This document shows positions 1-9,180 of a stretch of DNA of 64,000 bases, one piece after another. The stretch is from the NCBI RefSeq assembly GCF_013408985.1, contig NZ_JACBZT010000001.1, forward strand, positions 2,852,001 through 2,916,000, read 5' to 3'. The notes below the pieces were generated by a model. It did not search any database. It was not told the origin of the DNA and was given only the letters and a program-made list of their open reading frames with translations. Positions within the stretch are counted from its first letter, which is position 1, and every line of letters starts with the position of its first letter. The DNA comes from Petropleomorpha daqingensis. Lineage in GTDB: Bacteria > Actinomycetota > Actinomycetes > Mycobacteriales > Geodermatophilaceae. The position numbers were made by a program, and so were the translations under genes.

Positions 1-1029
1 CCCGGCGGGGTGGTCGACCTGTCCATCGGCACGCCGGTCGACGCGTCGCCGTCCGTGCTGCAGGCGGCGCTGGCGGCCGGCGCGGACGCACCGGGCTACC
101 CGACGGCGCTCGGCACGCCGGCGCTGCGCACCGCCGCCGCGGACTGGCTGGCCCGCCGGCTCGGCGTGACGGTCGCCGAGCCGCACGGGCCCGACCCCTC
201 GGTGATCCCGACCGTCGGCTCCAAGGAGCTCGTCGCGCTGCTGCCCACCCTGCTCGGGCTGTCGGGCAGCGGGACGGTGCTCATCCCCGAGGTGGCCTAC
301 CCGACCTACGAGGTGGGCGCGGTGCTGGCCGGTCTCGCGGTGCGCCGCTGCGACGTCCCGCCGGACGACGCGACCGGCGTCGTCCTGGTCTGGCTGAACT
401 CCCCGGGCAACCCGCACGGCCGCGTGCTCACCGACGACGAGCTGCGCGCCTGGGCGGCCTGGGGCCGCGCGCGGGGCGTGCCGGTCGTGGCCGACGAGTG
501 CTACATCACCCTCGGCTGGGACGTCGAGCCGCGCTCCCTGCTGCACCCGGCCGTGGCCGGCGACGACCACAGCGGCCTGCTCGCGGTGCACTCCCTCTCC
601 AAGCAGTCCAACGCCGCGGGCTACCGCGCCGGGCTGCTCTCGGGTGACCCGGCGCTGGTGCGCCAGGCGTGGGAGGTGCGCCGGCACCTCGGGCTGCTCG
701 TGCCCGGCCCGGTGCAGGACGCGATGACGGCCGCGCTGGCCGACGACGCGCACGTCGCCGAGCAGAAGGAGCGCTACCGGGCGCGGCGGGCCACGCTGCT
801 GGCGGCCGTCCGGGCGGCCGGGCTGCGGGTCGACCACTCCGAGGCGGGGCTCTACCTGTGGGCCACGCGCGACGAGGACTGCTGGACCACGATCGACTGG
901 CTGGCCGGTCTCGGCATCGTCGCGGCGCCGGGCACCTTCTACGGTCCGTCCGGCGCCCGGCACGTGCGCATGGCGCTGACCGCCTCCGACGAGCGGATCG
1001 CCGCCGCCGCCGAGCGCCTCGCGGGGTGA
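1..1029 (+). CDS. dapC: N-succinyldiaminopimelate aminotransferase DapC, 5' end cut by window
   Basis: PLP-dependent fold-type I aminotransferase of the actinobacterial DapC group. It converts N-succinyl-2-amino-6-ketopimelate to N-succinyl-LL-diaminopimelate in the lysine and peptidoglycan pathway. The reading frame is open to base 1, and the GTG at 10 lies inside conserved sequence (VDLSIGTPVD), so the true start is upstream of the window. A SLSKQSN motif places the PLP-binding lysine at codon 601-603. NSPGNPHG and ADECY are typical cofactor-binding motifs. dapD and dapE lie 10 kb downstream. The stop codon overlaps the next start (GTGA). Confidence 0.9.
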   Translation, partial: PGGVVDLSIGTPVDASPSVLQAALAAGADAPGYPTALGTPALRTAAADWLARRLGVTVAEPHGPDPSVIPTVGSKELVALLPTLLGLSGSGTVLIPEVAYPTYEVGAVLAGLAVRRCDVPPDDATGVVLVWLNSPGNPHGRVLTDDELRAWAAWGRARGVPVVADECYITLGWDVEPRSLLHPAVAGDDHSGLLAVHSLSKQSNAAGYRAGLLSGDPALVRQAWEVRRHLGLLVPGPVQDAMTAALADDAHVAEQKERYRARRATLLAAVRAAGLRVDHSEAGLYLWATRDEDCWTTIDWLAGLGIVAAPGTFYGPSGARHVRMALTASDERIAAAAERLAG

Positions 1030-1916
1030 GCCGGGTCGTCGTCCCACGTGCGCTGGTGGCGGCGATGACGTCGATCCACGGCGCACGCGGCGCCGGCTGG
1101 TGCGCGCGGCTGCCCGCGGTCGTGACCTCCCGTGCCCGCTCGTGGGGGGTGGTGCTGGGGGAGCCGTTCGACGCGACCTACCACTGGGTCGCGCCCGGAC
1201 GGCGGGGGAGCGCCGAGGTGGTGCTCAAGGTCGGGATCGCCAACGACGAGGGCGACCTGGTGCGCGAGGCGGGCGTCCTCGCCGCGTGGGACGGTGCGGG
1301 GGCCGTGCGGCTCCTCGAGGTCTCGGTGTCGGCCGATTCCGTGGCCCTGCTGCTGGAGCGGGTGCGGCCCGGCACCGACCTGACCGGCCTGCCGGACGAC
1401 GAGGCGTTCCCGCTGCTCGGCCGGGTGGGGCGGGCCCTGCACTCCGGTGGGACCGCGCGGCCTCCGCTGGCGGTGGAGCCGGCGGCGCTGGCCGACCTGC
1501 GCACCGGTCATCCGCTGCTGCCCCCGTCGGTGACCTCGGCCGCCGCCGACCGGCTCGACGCCCTGCTGGCGTCGGCGACGGCCCCGGTGCTGTGCCACGG
1601 GGACCTGCACCACGGCAACGTGCTGGTCGGCGCCGACGGACCGGTGGCGATCGATCCGCGCGGGGTGTGGGCCGAACCCGCGCTCGACGTCTCGGTGGCG
1701 ATGCTCAACCCGCTGGGCACGCTGCCGCGCGACGCCGCCGCGTTGGCCGCACTGCTCGAACGGCGGCTGGCCCTGCTGTGCCCGGCGATGAGGGTGGACG
1801 TCGACCGCGGCCGGGCGTGGACGGCGGTCTACGCGGTGGTCTCGGCGGTGTGGGCGGCGCAGGACGGGCTCGGGATCGAGGAGGAGAGCCTGGCGGTCGC
1901 CGCCGTCCTCGGCTGA
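1026..1916 (+). CDS. Aminoglycoside/hydroxyurea-type phosphotransferase (APH family)
   Basis: A 296-residue kinase-fold protein. CHGDLHHGNVL is the catalytic loop (Brenner motif), and AIDPRG about ten residues later is the metal-binding motif. The order and spacing fit the APH(6)/hydroxyurea phosphotransferase family, which phosphorylates small hydroxylated compounds. The true substrate is unknown and clinical resistance should not be assumed. GTG 1026 overlaps the dapC stop, giving translational coupling. ATG 1065 is an alternative start. Confidence 0.8.
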   Translation: MSRVVVPRALVAAMTSIHGARGAGWCARLPAVVTSRARSWGVVLGEPFDATYHWVAPGRRGSAEVVLKVGIANDEGDLVREAGVLAAWDGAGAVRLLEVSVSADSVALLLERVRPGTDLTGLPDDEAFPLLGRVGRALHSGGTARPPLAVEPAALADLRTGHPLLPPSVTSAAADRLDALLASATAPVLCHGDLHHGNVLVGADGPVAIDPRGVWAEPALDVSVAMLNPLGTLPRDAAALAALLERRLALLCPAMRVDVDRGRAWTAVYAVVSAVWAAQDGLGIEEESLAVAAVLG

Positions 1917-1944
1917 TCCGGCCGGAGGCCCGTGCAGGAGATGA

Positions 1945-1974
1945 GGCCCCGCCCGGCTGGTGCCGGACGGGGCC
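1945..1974 (-). terminator. Hairpin terminator downstream of the Ig-repeat gene
   Basis: Arms at 1945-1957 and 1962-1974 form a 13-bp stem with one mismatch around the loop TGGT. It lies 26 bp past the stop of the minus-strand gene at 2001 and 28 bp past the convergent phosphotransferase, so it may serve both. There is no U tract, as is common in high-GC actinobacteria. Confidence 0.7.
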
Positions 1975-2000
1975 CACCTCTCGTCGCTGACGACGAATCG

Positions 2001-4700
2001 CTACTTCAGCCTGAAGTCCGCGGACTTCGACGTGCCGTCCGCTGCCTTCATGGTGAGGCGGTAGCAGCCGGCGCCGGTCGGCAGCTTCCAGTTGTAGACG
2101 AACTGGCCGGCGGTCGTGTCGTACCGCAGGACCGTGTTACCGGTGGCGAGCGTCTCGACGTCGTCCGTAGGGGCGGTTCCGTCGCAGTTGATCTTCGCGT
2201 AGGAGAAGCTCACCTGCGCCGTGTCGGTCAGCTCGCGGGTTCCCGCGAAGAGCTCGAACTTGACCGGCACCGTGCTGCCACCCTTGGCGCTGTTCAGGAC
2301 TCCGCCCATGTCGACCGGCTGGTAGAAGCCGAGGGTCGTCCAGGGTGTCGGCGTGATGATCACCGCGGCCGAGGTCCTCGGGTTGTAGTTCCCGTCGCCT
2401 GCCCGGGTAGCGGTCACCGAACAGGTCCCGGTACCGCTGGTGATCTTCACGATCCCGGAAGCATCGACGGTGCAGGAACCCGAGGCGGCGTACGTGAAGC
2501 CGCCTACGTTGCCTCCGGCCGCCGTCAGGGAGATCAGGTCTCCGAAGAAGCCGCTGGGCCTGCTCGCCGAGAGCGTGACCGGGTCCTGGTCGGCCTTGGC
2601 GATCGTGAACGTGCGGGTGACGTCGGTCGCGGGGTTGTAGTCGCCGTTGCCGGCCTGGGAGGCGGTGACGGCGCACTGGCCGGCGCCGGTCAGGGTGACC
2701 GTGCCGTCGCTGCCCAGGGAGCAGGCGCCGACGGCGGCGAAGGTGACGGGCAGGCCGGAGCTGGCCGAGGCCGACGGGGCGAACGGCGCGTTCCCGAAGG
2801 TCTTGTCCGGCAGGGCGGCGAAGGTGATCGTCTGGTCGGCCTTGGCGATCGTGAACGTCCGCGTGACGTCGCTCGCGGGGTTGTAGTCGCCGTTGCCGGT
2901 CTGGGAGGCGGTGACGGCGCACTGGCCGGCGCCGGTCAGGGTGACCGTGCCGTCGCTGCCCAGGGAGCAGGCACCCGTGACGGCGAAGGTGACGGGCAGG
3001 CCGGAGCTGGCCGAGGCCGACGGGGCGAACGGCGCGTTCCCGAAGGTCTTGTCCGGCAGGGCGGCGAAGGTGATCGTCTGGTCGGCCTTGGCGATCGTGA
3101 ACGTCCGCGTGACGTCGCTCGCGGGGTTGTAGTCGCCGTTGCCGGTCTGGGAGGCGGTGACGGCGCACTGGCCGGCGCCGGTCAGGGTGACCGTGCCGTC
3201 GCTGCCGAGCGAGCAGGCACCCGTGACGGCGAAGGTGACCGGCAGGCCGGAGCTGGCCGAGGCCGACACGGTGAAGGCCCCGTCTCCGAAGGTCTTGTCC
3301 GGCAGGGCGGCGAAGCTGATCGTCTGGGCGGCCTTGGCGATGGCGAAGGTCCGCACGACGACGGGGGCGGCGTTGAACTGGTCGTTGCCGGTCTGCGACG
3401 CCGTGACCGTGCAGTCGCCGGCGCCGGTCAGGGTGACCGTGCCGTCGCTGCCGAGCGAGCAGGCACCCGTGACGGCGAAGGTGACCGGCAGGCCGGAGCT
3501 GGCCGAGGCCGACACGGTGAAGGCCCCGTCTCCGAACGTCTTGTCCGGCAGTGCGGCGAAGCTGATCGTCTGGTCGGCCTTGGTGATCCCGAATGTGCGG
3601 CTCACGCTCTGGGCCGGGTTGACGTCGCCGTTGCCGGCCTGGCTGGCCGTGACGGTGCAGGCACCGACGCCGGTCAGGCTGACCGTGCCGTCATTGCCGA
3701 GCGAGCAATTGCCGGTGACGGCGAAGCTGACCGGCAGGCCGGAGCTGGCCGTGGCCGAGGGGGTGACCGGCGCGTCCCCGATGGTCTTGTCCGGCAGTGC
3801 GGCGAAGGTGATCGTCTGGTCGGCCTTGGTGACGACGAGGGCGCCGGTCGCGGTCTGCGAGCCGTAGCTGGAGTCCCCGGCGAAGCCGGCGCTCACGACG
3901 CCCGGGTAGGTCCCCGCGGTGCGGCCCCCGAGATCCACGTTCGAGAGGGTCGCGATGCCGTCGGTGCCGGTCATCGCAGAGCCGACGTTCGTGGTGCCGA
4001 CCTTGAAGGTGACGGACTTGCCCGCCAAGGCCGTCGTCCCGGACGTGAGCGTGGCGGTCAAGGTCCCGGTGCCGCCGTACGTGCCCGTGCCGCCCACCGC
4101 CGAGAGCGTGGTCGGGCTGATGGGGTTGGAAACGGTGAAGGTGTACGTGGCCTGGACGTTGGACCCGCCGATGGCGTTGCTGTCGCCACTTCCGGAAGGG
4201 GAGACCGTGTACCTCCACACGACGACGGCGGTGTAGCTGCCCGGCGTGGTCGGCGCCTTGATGGTGACCGAGCTGTTCCCGTTGTCGTTCAAGGGTGCGG
4301 GGCCGGGCGTGCCGCAGTTGTCCTGGCCGGAGCCCGACGTGTCGTCCGGCCACGAGGACGGGATGGGACCGATCGTCGCGGTGGTGGCACCCACCACGTC
4401 GGTGCCGACCGTGGCGCCGTTGAGGGTGGGCGTGCCCTGCGTGAGCGTCACCGTCTGACCCAGGTCCACGTGGTTCTTGCCGGAGCACGTGAGGACGAAG
4501 CTGGCGTCCGTCGTGAGCGTGGCGCCGGGTGCCACGGTCCCGAGAGCCTTGGCGCTGTCCGCGTTCGCCGTCAGCGTGTCGGCGTCGATGCCCACGTTGT
4601 CCGCGAGAGCTACCCCGCCGAGAGAGAGCGAGAGGGCCGTGACGCCCGCGAGGAGAGCGAAGGCCCGGCGGGGGCGTCGCTCGTTCAGGATCGAGATCAC
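2001..4700 (-). CDS. Secreted repetitive Ig-like protein with C-terminal PxKF domain
   Basis: An 899-residue exported protein. A signal peptide covers about residues 1-33 (RRPRR, hydrophobic stretch, GVALA before DN). Next come an N-terminal domain, a Big_3-type Ig domain at about 195-290, five tandem 82-residue repeats beginning TI(T/S)FAALPDKT, a diverged sixth repeat, and a C-terminal domain with the GSTVPVKFEL core of the PxKF family. No sortase motif or anchor helix is visible, so it is probably released or bound non-covalently. GTG 4700 has AGGAG five bases upstream. A two-component system lies just upstream on the same strand. Function unknown; an adhesive or matrix role is inferred from the architecture. 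Confidence 0.85.
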   Translation of the reverse strand: MISILNERRPRRAFALLAGVTALSLSLGGVALADNVGIDADTLTANADSAKALGTVAPGATLTTDASFVLTCSGKNHVDLGQTVTLTQGTPTLNGATVGTDVVGATTATIGPIPSSWPDDTSGSGQDNCGTPGPAPLNDNGNSSVTIKAPTTPGSYTAVVVWRYTVSPSGSGDSNAIGGSNVQATYTFTVSNPISPTTLSAVGGTGTYGGTGTLTATLTSGTTALAGKSVTFKVGTTNVGSAMTGTDGIATLSNVDLGGRTAGTYPGVVSAGFAGDSSYGSQTATGALVVTKADQTITFAALPDKTIGDAPVTPSATASSGLPVSFAVTGNCSLGNDGTVSLTGVGACTVTASQAGNGDVNPAQSVSRTFGITKADQTISFAALPDKTFGDGAFTVSASASSGLPVTFAVTGACSLGSDGTVTLTGAGDCTVTASQTGNDQFNAAPVVVRTFAIAKAAQTISFAALPDKTFGDGAFTVSASASSGLPVTFAVTGACSLGSDGTVTLTGAGQCAVTASQTGNGDYNPASDVTRTFTIAKADQTITFAALPDKTFGNAPFAPSASASSGLPVTFAVTGACSLGSDGTVTLTGAGQCAVTASQTGNGDYNPASDVTRTFTIAKADQTITFAALPDKTFGNAPFAPSASASSGLPVTFAAVGACSLGSDGTVTLTGAGQCAVTASQAGNGDYNPATDVTRTFTIAKADQDPVTLSASRPSGFFGDLISLTAAGGNVGGFTYAASGSCTVDASGIVKITSGTGTCSVTATRAGDGNYNPRTSAAVIITPTPWTTLGFYQPVDMGGVLNSAKGGSTVPVKFELFAGTRELTDTAQVSFSYAKINCDGTAPTDDVETLATGNTVLRYDTTAGQFVYNWKLPTGAGCYRLTMKAADGTSKSADFRLK
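2592..3821. repeat. Five tandem 246-bp coding repeats
   Basis: Five direct units of exactly 246 bp (82 codons) inside the secreted-protein gene, with boundaries near 2592, 2838, 3084, 3330 and 3576. The units at 2592-3329 are almost identical at DNA level, including silent positions. This indicates recent duplication or gene conversion. Unit number probably varies between strains. Confidence 0.9.
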
Positions 4701-4863
4701 CTGTGCTCCTACGAGTCCGAGTGGTGCCGCAGACGGTCACCGCGTCGGCGTGGCTACTCGCTCCTCGGGGTCCCAGCGATCAGATGCAGACCCCGTATCA
4801 CTGCATCGCGGTGTGTCACAGAAACGCTAGGAACGCCTGTGAGCGCCCACAATCCCCGCGGGT

Positions 4864-4879
4864 GTTGAGATCTCTCAAC
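4864..4879. other. Short inverted repeat between the response regulator and the Ig-repeat gene
   Basis: GTTGAGA-TC-TCTCAAC is a perfect 7-bp inverted repeat three bases past the response-regulator stop codon. It could be a weak terminator or a binding site within the 181-bp region that carries the promoter of the secreted-protein gene. Its role is undecided. Confidence 0.35.
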
Positions 4880-4881
4880 GC

Positions 4882-5532
4882 TCAACCGCGGTCGCCCAGG
4901 GCCATCCGGATCGCCGCCTGCCGGTCCGTGACGCGCAGCTTCCGCAGGATGGCCCGGATGTGGGTCCGCACCGTCACCGAGGCGACGAACATCCTGGCCG
5001 CTATCTCCTCGGTCGACAGCCCCCGGGCCATCAGTTCGAGGACCTCGGCCTCGCGTTCGGTCAGCTCCACCGGCTTCGGGCGGTTCGGCAACGCGAAGCG
5101 GCGCCGGGGCTGCGTGCGGAAGGCGTCGACCACCTTGCTCACGAGCCAGCGGGGCAGCACTGCTTCACCGGCCAGCACGGCCTGCAGCGCGGGTGCCAGC
5201 CGGTCCGGATCCATGTCCTTGAGCAGGTAGCCGGCCGCACCCGCTCGCAGGGCGGCGAAGAGGTCCTCGTCGTCGCCCGACGCGGTGAGGATGACGACGG
5301 TCACGCCGGGGACCTGCCGCGTGATGTCGGCCGTCGCGACGATGCCGTTACCGGGCATGTGGATGTCGAGCAGGGCTACGTCGGGCTGGTGCTCGCGCGC
5401 GGCCTCGAGCGCGGCGGGGCCGCAGGCCACCGAGGCCACGACGACGATGCCCTGTTCGCACAGCGCTTCACCGACGGCCGCGCGGGTCGGTGCGTGGTCA
5501 TCGGCGAGGAGGACACGCAGGGGTGCGCTCAT
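4882..5532 (-). CDS. NarL/FixJ-type response regulator
   Basis: A 216-residue two-component response regulator. The receiver domain is at residues 5-122 with acidic pocket D11/D12, phospho-acceptor D56 (LLDIHMPG) and a LKD lysine. The LuxR-type HTH is at about 150-212 (LTEREAEVLELMARGLSTEEIA). Its start overlaps the stop of the upstream kinase gene by 4 bp, so the two are cotranslated. The adjacent same-strand secreted-protein gene is a plausible target, by position only. Confidence 0.9.
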   Translation of the reverse strand: MSAPLRVLLADDHAPTRAAVGEALCEQGIVVVASVACGPAALEAAREHQPDVALLDIHMPGNGIVATADITRQVPGVTVVILTASGDDEDLFAALRAGAAGYLLKDMDPDRLAPALQAVLAGEAVLPRWLVSKVVDAFRTQPRRRFALPNRPKPVELTEREAEVLELMARGLSTEEIAARMFVASVTVRTHIRAILRKLRVTDRQAAIRMALGDRG

Positions 5533-6953
5533 CGCCGGACCACCCGCACCGTCGTCCCCTCGCCCGGATGCGAGGCGATCGACAGCTCAGCGCCGAGCCC
5601 CGCAGCGCGCTCGCGCATGCTGGTCAGTCCGAACCCGCCCGCACGCAGGGCCCCGGTCCGCCCGGGGTCGAAGCCGCGGCCGTCGTCCACCACGGAGAGG
5701 CACAGGGGGTCGGCGGTCAACCGGACGTCGATGCGGTGCGCCTGCCCATGGCGAACGGCGTTGCGCATGGCCTCGCCGACGATGCGCAGGAGTACGTCGT
5801 CCGCGCCCTGCTCCACGACGACGGACGGGTCGAGGTCGGTGACCACCTTGACGGCGTAGCGCTCACCCAGGTCCTCGACGCTCTGCTGCAGCGCTGCGGG
5901 GAACGGCAGCTCCTGCGGGCGGGTCAGCGCCCGGAGCGCTCGCCGCGCCTCGAACTGCGCCCGGCTCGCGGCCTCGCTGATGCGCTCGGCCAGCAGCTCG
6001 TCACCCGGGTGACCGGCGAGCCGCCGCGACTGGGCGACGATGAAGGCCAGTTCCTGGCTGAGCCCGTCGTGCAGGTCGCGGGCGGTGCGCCGCCTGTCCT
6101 CCAGGATCGCGGCGCGTGTCCGCAGCTCCCAGTACGACCGGATCTCCCGCGCCGCCCCCGCCGAGAGGAAGACGTAGAAGCCCAGTCGCAGGATGTCGCC
6201 GGTGTACAGGTAGTCGGAGTACAGCGACGGGAAGAGCAGGTAGTGCACGCGGGCGGCGGTGGCGAGCACGCAGCCGGCGCCGAGCCACCGCAAGAGCTCG
6301 TCCCGGTTCCGGCGCCCGGCGTGGGTGAACGCCGCGGCGGCGACGAGGAAGCAGATCGCGCTGACCACCTGGACGGCCAGCACCGCAGGGTGCGCCTCCA
6401 GCACCGGGCGCGCCGGGTCCGGGACGGGAGCGGACGGGTCCAGTGTCGGGGGCAGCCGGTCGGCGACCGCGATCCCGACGCCGGTCAGGGCGAGCAGCGC
6501 CAGCCCGACGCCGGCGGACCAGCGCCGGGCTCCCACGACTCCGACCTGCCGGCCCGGGGGGACCAGCGCGGCGCCCACGAACAGCAGGGTGCCGACCGAG
6601 CGGATGACCAACCCCGTCCACCCGTTGAAGTTCGCGCCCTCGGCCAGTGCGACGGCGTTGGGCAGGGCGGTGAGCACCAGGTTGGCCGTCGCCCAGGTGT
6701 ACAAGGCCAGCACGAGGAGCAGCTGCTGCAGCCGGCGGTCGGACCGGAAGCGGCCGTACAAGACGTAACCGGCCAGAAGGGCGATGACCGCCTCGCAGGT
6801 CTCCAGCGCCACGTGCAGGGCGGGAGCGCGGTACGCGAGGTCGACGAATGGCAACAGGACGACGCCCACCGTCACGGTGATCGTGACCACCGCGGTCCAC
6901 GCGGCCAGAGCGCCGTAGCGGCGTGACTGTCTTGCGCCCCCCGTGAGCGGCAC
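5529..6953 (-). CDS. Membrane sensor histidine kinase (HisKA_3 type)
   Basis: A 474-residue kinase. The N-terminal half (about 15-260) carries seven or more hydrophobic segments without a recognisable ligand domain. The dimerisation helix has the phospho-acceptor His in DLHDGLSQE, followed by a HATPase_c domain with N box EAMRNAVRHG and G boxes DDGRGFD and GFGLTSMRER. It is the partner of the response regulator whose start it overlaps. GTG 6953 is chosen because TAATCT lies six bases upstream (leaderless promoter). Confidence 0.9.
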   Translation of the reverse strand: MPLTGGARQSRRYGALAAWTAVVTITVTVGVVLLPFVDLAYRAPALHVALETCEAVIALLAGYVLYGRFRSDRRLQQLLLVLALYTWATANLVLTALPNAVALAEGANFNGWTGLVIRSVGTLLFVGAALVPPGRQVGVVGARRWSAGVGLALLALTGVGIAVADRLPPTLDPSAPVPDPARPVLEAHPAVLAVQVVSAICFLVAAAAFTHAGRRNRDELLRWLGAGCVLATAARVHYLLFPSLYSDYLYTGDILRLGFYVFLSAGAAREIRSYWELRTRAAILEDRRRTARDLHDGLSQELAFIVAQSRRLAGHPGDELLAERISEAASRAQFEARRALRALTRPQELPFPAALQQSVEDLGERYAVKVVTDLDPSVVVEQGADDVLLRIVGEAMRNAVRHGQAHRIDVRLTADPLCLSVVDDGRGFDPGRTGALRAGGFGLTSMRERAAGLGAELSIASHPGEGTTVRVVRR

Positions 6954-6965
6954 ACCGGAAGATTA
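6954..6965 (-). promoter_or_regulatory. Leaderless promoter -10 of the two-component operon
   Basis: On the minus strand TAATCT (6965-6960) is followed by six bases and then GTG 6953. This puts the predicted transcription start at the first base of the start codon. Confidence 0.65.
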
Positions 6966-7144
6966 GGTCCCGAAATTCTTGGAGCGCTCCCAGCGCGGTG
7001 TGCTCGGCGTGGGCGTCACCGAGAGTGGTGACGTGGCCCGGCTCCGGGGCGGCTGACCAGTCGACCCCCAGTCATCCGCCAGTTCCTCGCAAGAGGTCGG
7101 GCGCACGGTTCTCCCGTCGAATCCACCCGAACAGGAGAACCGCC

Positions 7145-7309
7145 GTGATCATCGCCTTCGTCGTCCTGCTGGCCGTCCTCGCCGTCCTGGCCTTGGGCAC
7201 CCTCGTCCGCTGGCTCGCCACCGGCACCGACGGCCGCCCCCGGCCGGTCGACCCCACCCACGTGAAGTTCCCCGAGCTCTACGGCAGCGCGCGCATGGGC
7301 CTGAGGTGA
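7145..7309 (+). CDS. Small single-span membrane protein
   Basis: A 54-residue protein with one transmembrane helix at about residues 2-22 and a short cytoplasmic tail. GTG 7145 is preceded by AGGAG at 7133-7137 with 7-bp spacing. The longer frame from 6998 is rejected because its N-terminal part has no RBS or protein-like composition. Family not recognised. Confidence 0.6.
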   Translation: MIIAFVVLLAVLAVLALGTLVRWLATGTDGRPRPVDPTHVKFPELYGSARMGLR

Positions 7310-7313
7310 GACG

Positions 7314-7946
7314 TCAGCAGGGGAGGTCGTCGTGGGCGAGCGCATCGGCCAGTTCGACGGCCATGCCCTCGTGCTTCTGGTACGCCTCCGGGAACGCCGA
7401 GCGCTGAATTCCTTGCGCGACCTCGGTGAGCCGGCCGGTGTCCCATCCGGGGAACAGGACGAGGTGGTCGTAGAACTTGCCGGCCGCGTAGGCCGGGTCC
7501 TGCACCTGCGCCGGCGTGCCCCAGCCTTGAGACGGTCGCTGCTGGAAGAGCCCGAGCGAGTCGCGGTCGCCGTGGTCGAGGTTGCGCAGGTGCGACTCCT
7601 GCATCGCGGTGGCCAGCGCGATGACGACGGCGCGCTCGGGCAGCCCGCGGTCCCAGGCGACCTGGGCGATCGTGCGGGCGTTCGCGATCTGCTCGCCGGT
7701 GAGCGTGACGCCGGAGGCCGGCAGGGTGCACGAGTCGGTGGGCACGGCCGCGTCCTTTCCGTCCGCGTCCCAGGCCAGGCCGACCAGGACGACCAGCGCC
7801 ACCAGGACGACCGGCCACCACTGCGCCGGCTTCAGCTTCAACCGCGTCGACCGTCGCCGGCGCATCGGACGGCGGCGCGCCGGCGTCCTCTTGCGCGCCC
7901 CGCTCGCCGGACGGCGGACGAGGACGACGGTGCGTGGCGGGGGCAT
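7314..7946 (-). CDS. Membrane-anchored lysozyme-like (lytic transglycosylase fold) protein
   Basis: 210 residues: an Arg/Lys-rich cytoplasmic N-terminus, one transmembrane helix at about 42-60, and an extracytoplasmic domain with AMQESHLRN, DSLGLFQQRPSQGWG and DPAYAA. These motifs are typical of actinobacterial lytic-transglycosylase-like proteins, often misnamed heavy metal transporters. MQESHLRN supplies the expected catalytic Glu. Likely role is peptidoglycan cleavage or remodelling. ATG 7946 lies eight bases after TACAGT; GTG 7949 is also possible. Confidence 0.75.
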   Translation of the reverse strand: MPPPRTVVLVRRPASGARKRTPARRRPMRRRRSTRLKLKPAQWWPVVLVALVVLVGLAWDADGKDAAVPTDSCTLPASGVTLTGEQIANARTIAQVAWDRGLPERAVVIALATAMQESHLRNLDHGDRDSLGLFQQRPSQGWGTPAQVQDPAYAAGKFYDHLVLFPGWDTGRLTEVAQGIQRSAFPEAYQKHEGMAVELADALAHDDLPC

Positions 7947-8072
7947 CACCGCCGACTGTAGGTGGGGGGACCGTCAGGTTCGGGGACCCGAGGACGTCGT
8001 GCCGGACACGGTCCGCTGTCGCAGCCTGGCCGTGATCGTTACGGTGAGCCGCCGCCGAGACGAGGAGTGCAC

Positions 8073-9179
8073 ATGGCCGATCACCTGCTGCCGGGCATCA
8101 CCGCGACCCGTGTCGAGACACCCCGGCTGACCCAGCAGGTGCTCGCCGCCGAGGGCACTGCCCTGTCCGGGCCGGGCGACGTGGTGCTGTTCGTGCACGG
8201 CAACGTCAGCTCGTCGCTGTTCTGGCAGCAGCCGCTGCTCGCGCTCGCCCAGACCGGTCGGGTGCGGGCGCTGGCCGTCGACCTCCGCGGCTACGGGGGC
8301 ACCGACCCCGAGCCGATCGACGCCTCCCGCGGCCTGCGGGACTGGGCCGACGACGTCGCGGCGCTCGTCGACACCCTCGGCCTCGACCGCGTGCACCTGG
8401 TCGGTTGGAGCATGGGCGGCGGCGTCGTCCTGCAGTACCTGCTCGACCACCCCGACCGGGTCGCCTCGCTGGCCCTGGTCGCGCCGGTGTCGCCCTACGG
8501 CTTCGGCGGGACGGTCGGCACCGACGGCCGCCGCGTGCACGAGAACGGCTGCGGCTCCGGTGCGGGCGGCGCCAACCCGGACTTCGTCGCGGCGATCGAG
8601 GCCGGCGACACCGGCGCCGACAGCCCGACCAGCCCCCGCTCGATCCTGCGCGCCTTCTACGTCGCCCCCGGCTCGCTGCCCCTCGACCCGCAGCTCGAGG
8701 ACGTCTTCGTGGCGTCGATGAACACGACGCGGACCGGCGTCGACCACTACCCGGGCGACGCGGTGACCGTCGACGCCTGGCCCGGTGTCGCGCCGGGGGA
8801 GAAGGGCGTGCTCAACACGATGTCGCCGACGGTGTGCGACCTGTCGGGCATCGTCGACCTGCCCGAGAAGCCACCGGTGCTGTGGCTGCGCGGCGACGCC
8901 GACCAGATCGTCTCCGACACCTCGGTGTTCGACCTGGCGTTCCTCGGCTCGATCGGCGCGGTGCCGGGCTGGCCGGGGGCGGAGGAGTTCCCGCCGCAGC
9001 CGATGGTCACGCAGACCCGCGCAGTGCTCGACCGGTACGCGGCCGACGGCGGCGCCTACCGCGAGGTCGTGTTCCCCGACGTCGGCCACTCGCCGCACGT
9101 GGAGCGCCCGCAGGAGTTCGTCGTCGCGCTGCTCGAGCACCTCGACGTCCCCGCCGAGCAACCCGCCAACCTGACCTGA
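8073..9179 (+). CDS. Alpha/beta-hydrolase
   Basis: A 368-residue single-domain hydrolase. FVHGNVSSS is the oxyanion-hole loop, GWSMGGG holds the nucleophile Ser, an acid follows in LRGDADQIVSD, and the catalytic His is in DVGHSPHVE. It resembles epoxide hydrolase and peroxidase-like esterases; substrate unknown. ATG 8073 has AGGAG five bases upstream, and a TACGGT -10 candidate lies at 8040-8045. Confidence 0.85.
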   Translation: MADHLLPGITATRVETPRLTQQVLAAEGTALSGPGDVVLFVHGNVSSSLFWQQPLLALAQTGRVRALAVDLRGYGGTDPEPIDASRGLRDWADDVAALVDTLGLDRVHLVGWSMGGGVVLQYLLDHPDRVASLALVAPVSPYGFGGTVGTDGRRVHENGCGSGAGGANPDFVAAIEAGDTGADSPTSPRSILRAFYVAPGSLPLDPQLEDVFVASMNTTRTGVDHYPGDAVTVDAWPGVAPGEKGVLNTMSPTVCDLSGIVDLPEKPPVLWLRGDADQIVSDTSVFDLAFLGSIGAVPGWPGAEEFPPQPMVTQTRAVLDRYAADGGAYREVVFPDVGHSPHVERPQEFVVALLEHLDVPAEQPANLT

Positions 9180-9180
9180 C

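Noticed and set aside
2592-3821. CRISPR-like regular repetition
   Set aside because: The units are 246-bp in-frame tandem coding repeats without short spacers, and no cas gene is present.
1932-4868. A 978-codon open frame on the plus strand
   Set aside because: It is the antisense shadow of the 899-residue secreted protein and the regions beside it. Its product is Arg/Gly/Asp-rich low complexity, while the minus frame has a signal peptide and known domains.
6981-6990. Palindrome GGAGCGCTCC upstream of the kinase gene
   Set aside because: It is only 10 bp and GC-rich, so it is expected by chance in this genome and has no supporting partner site.
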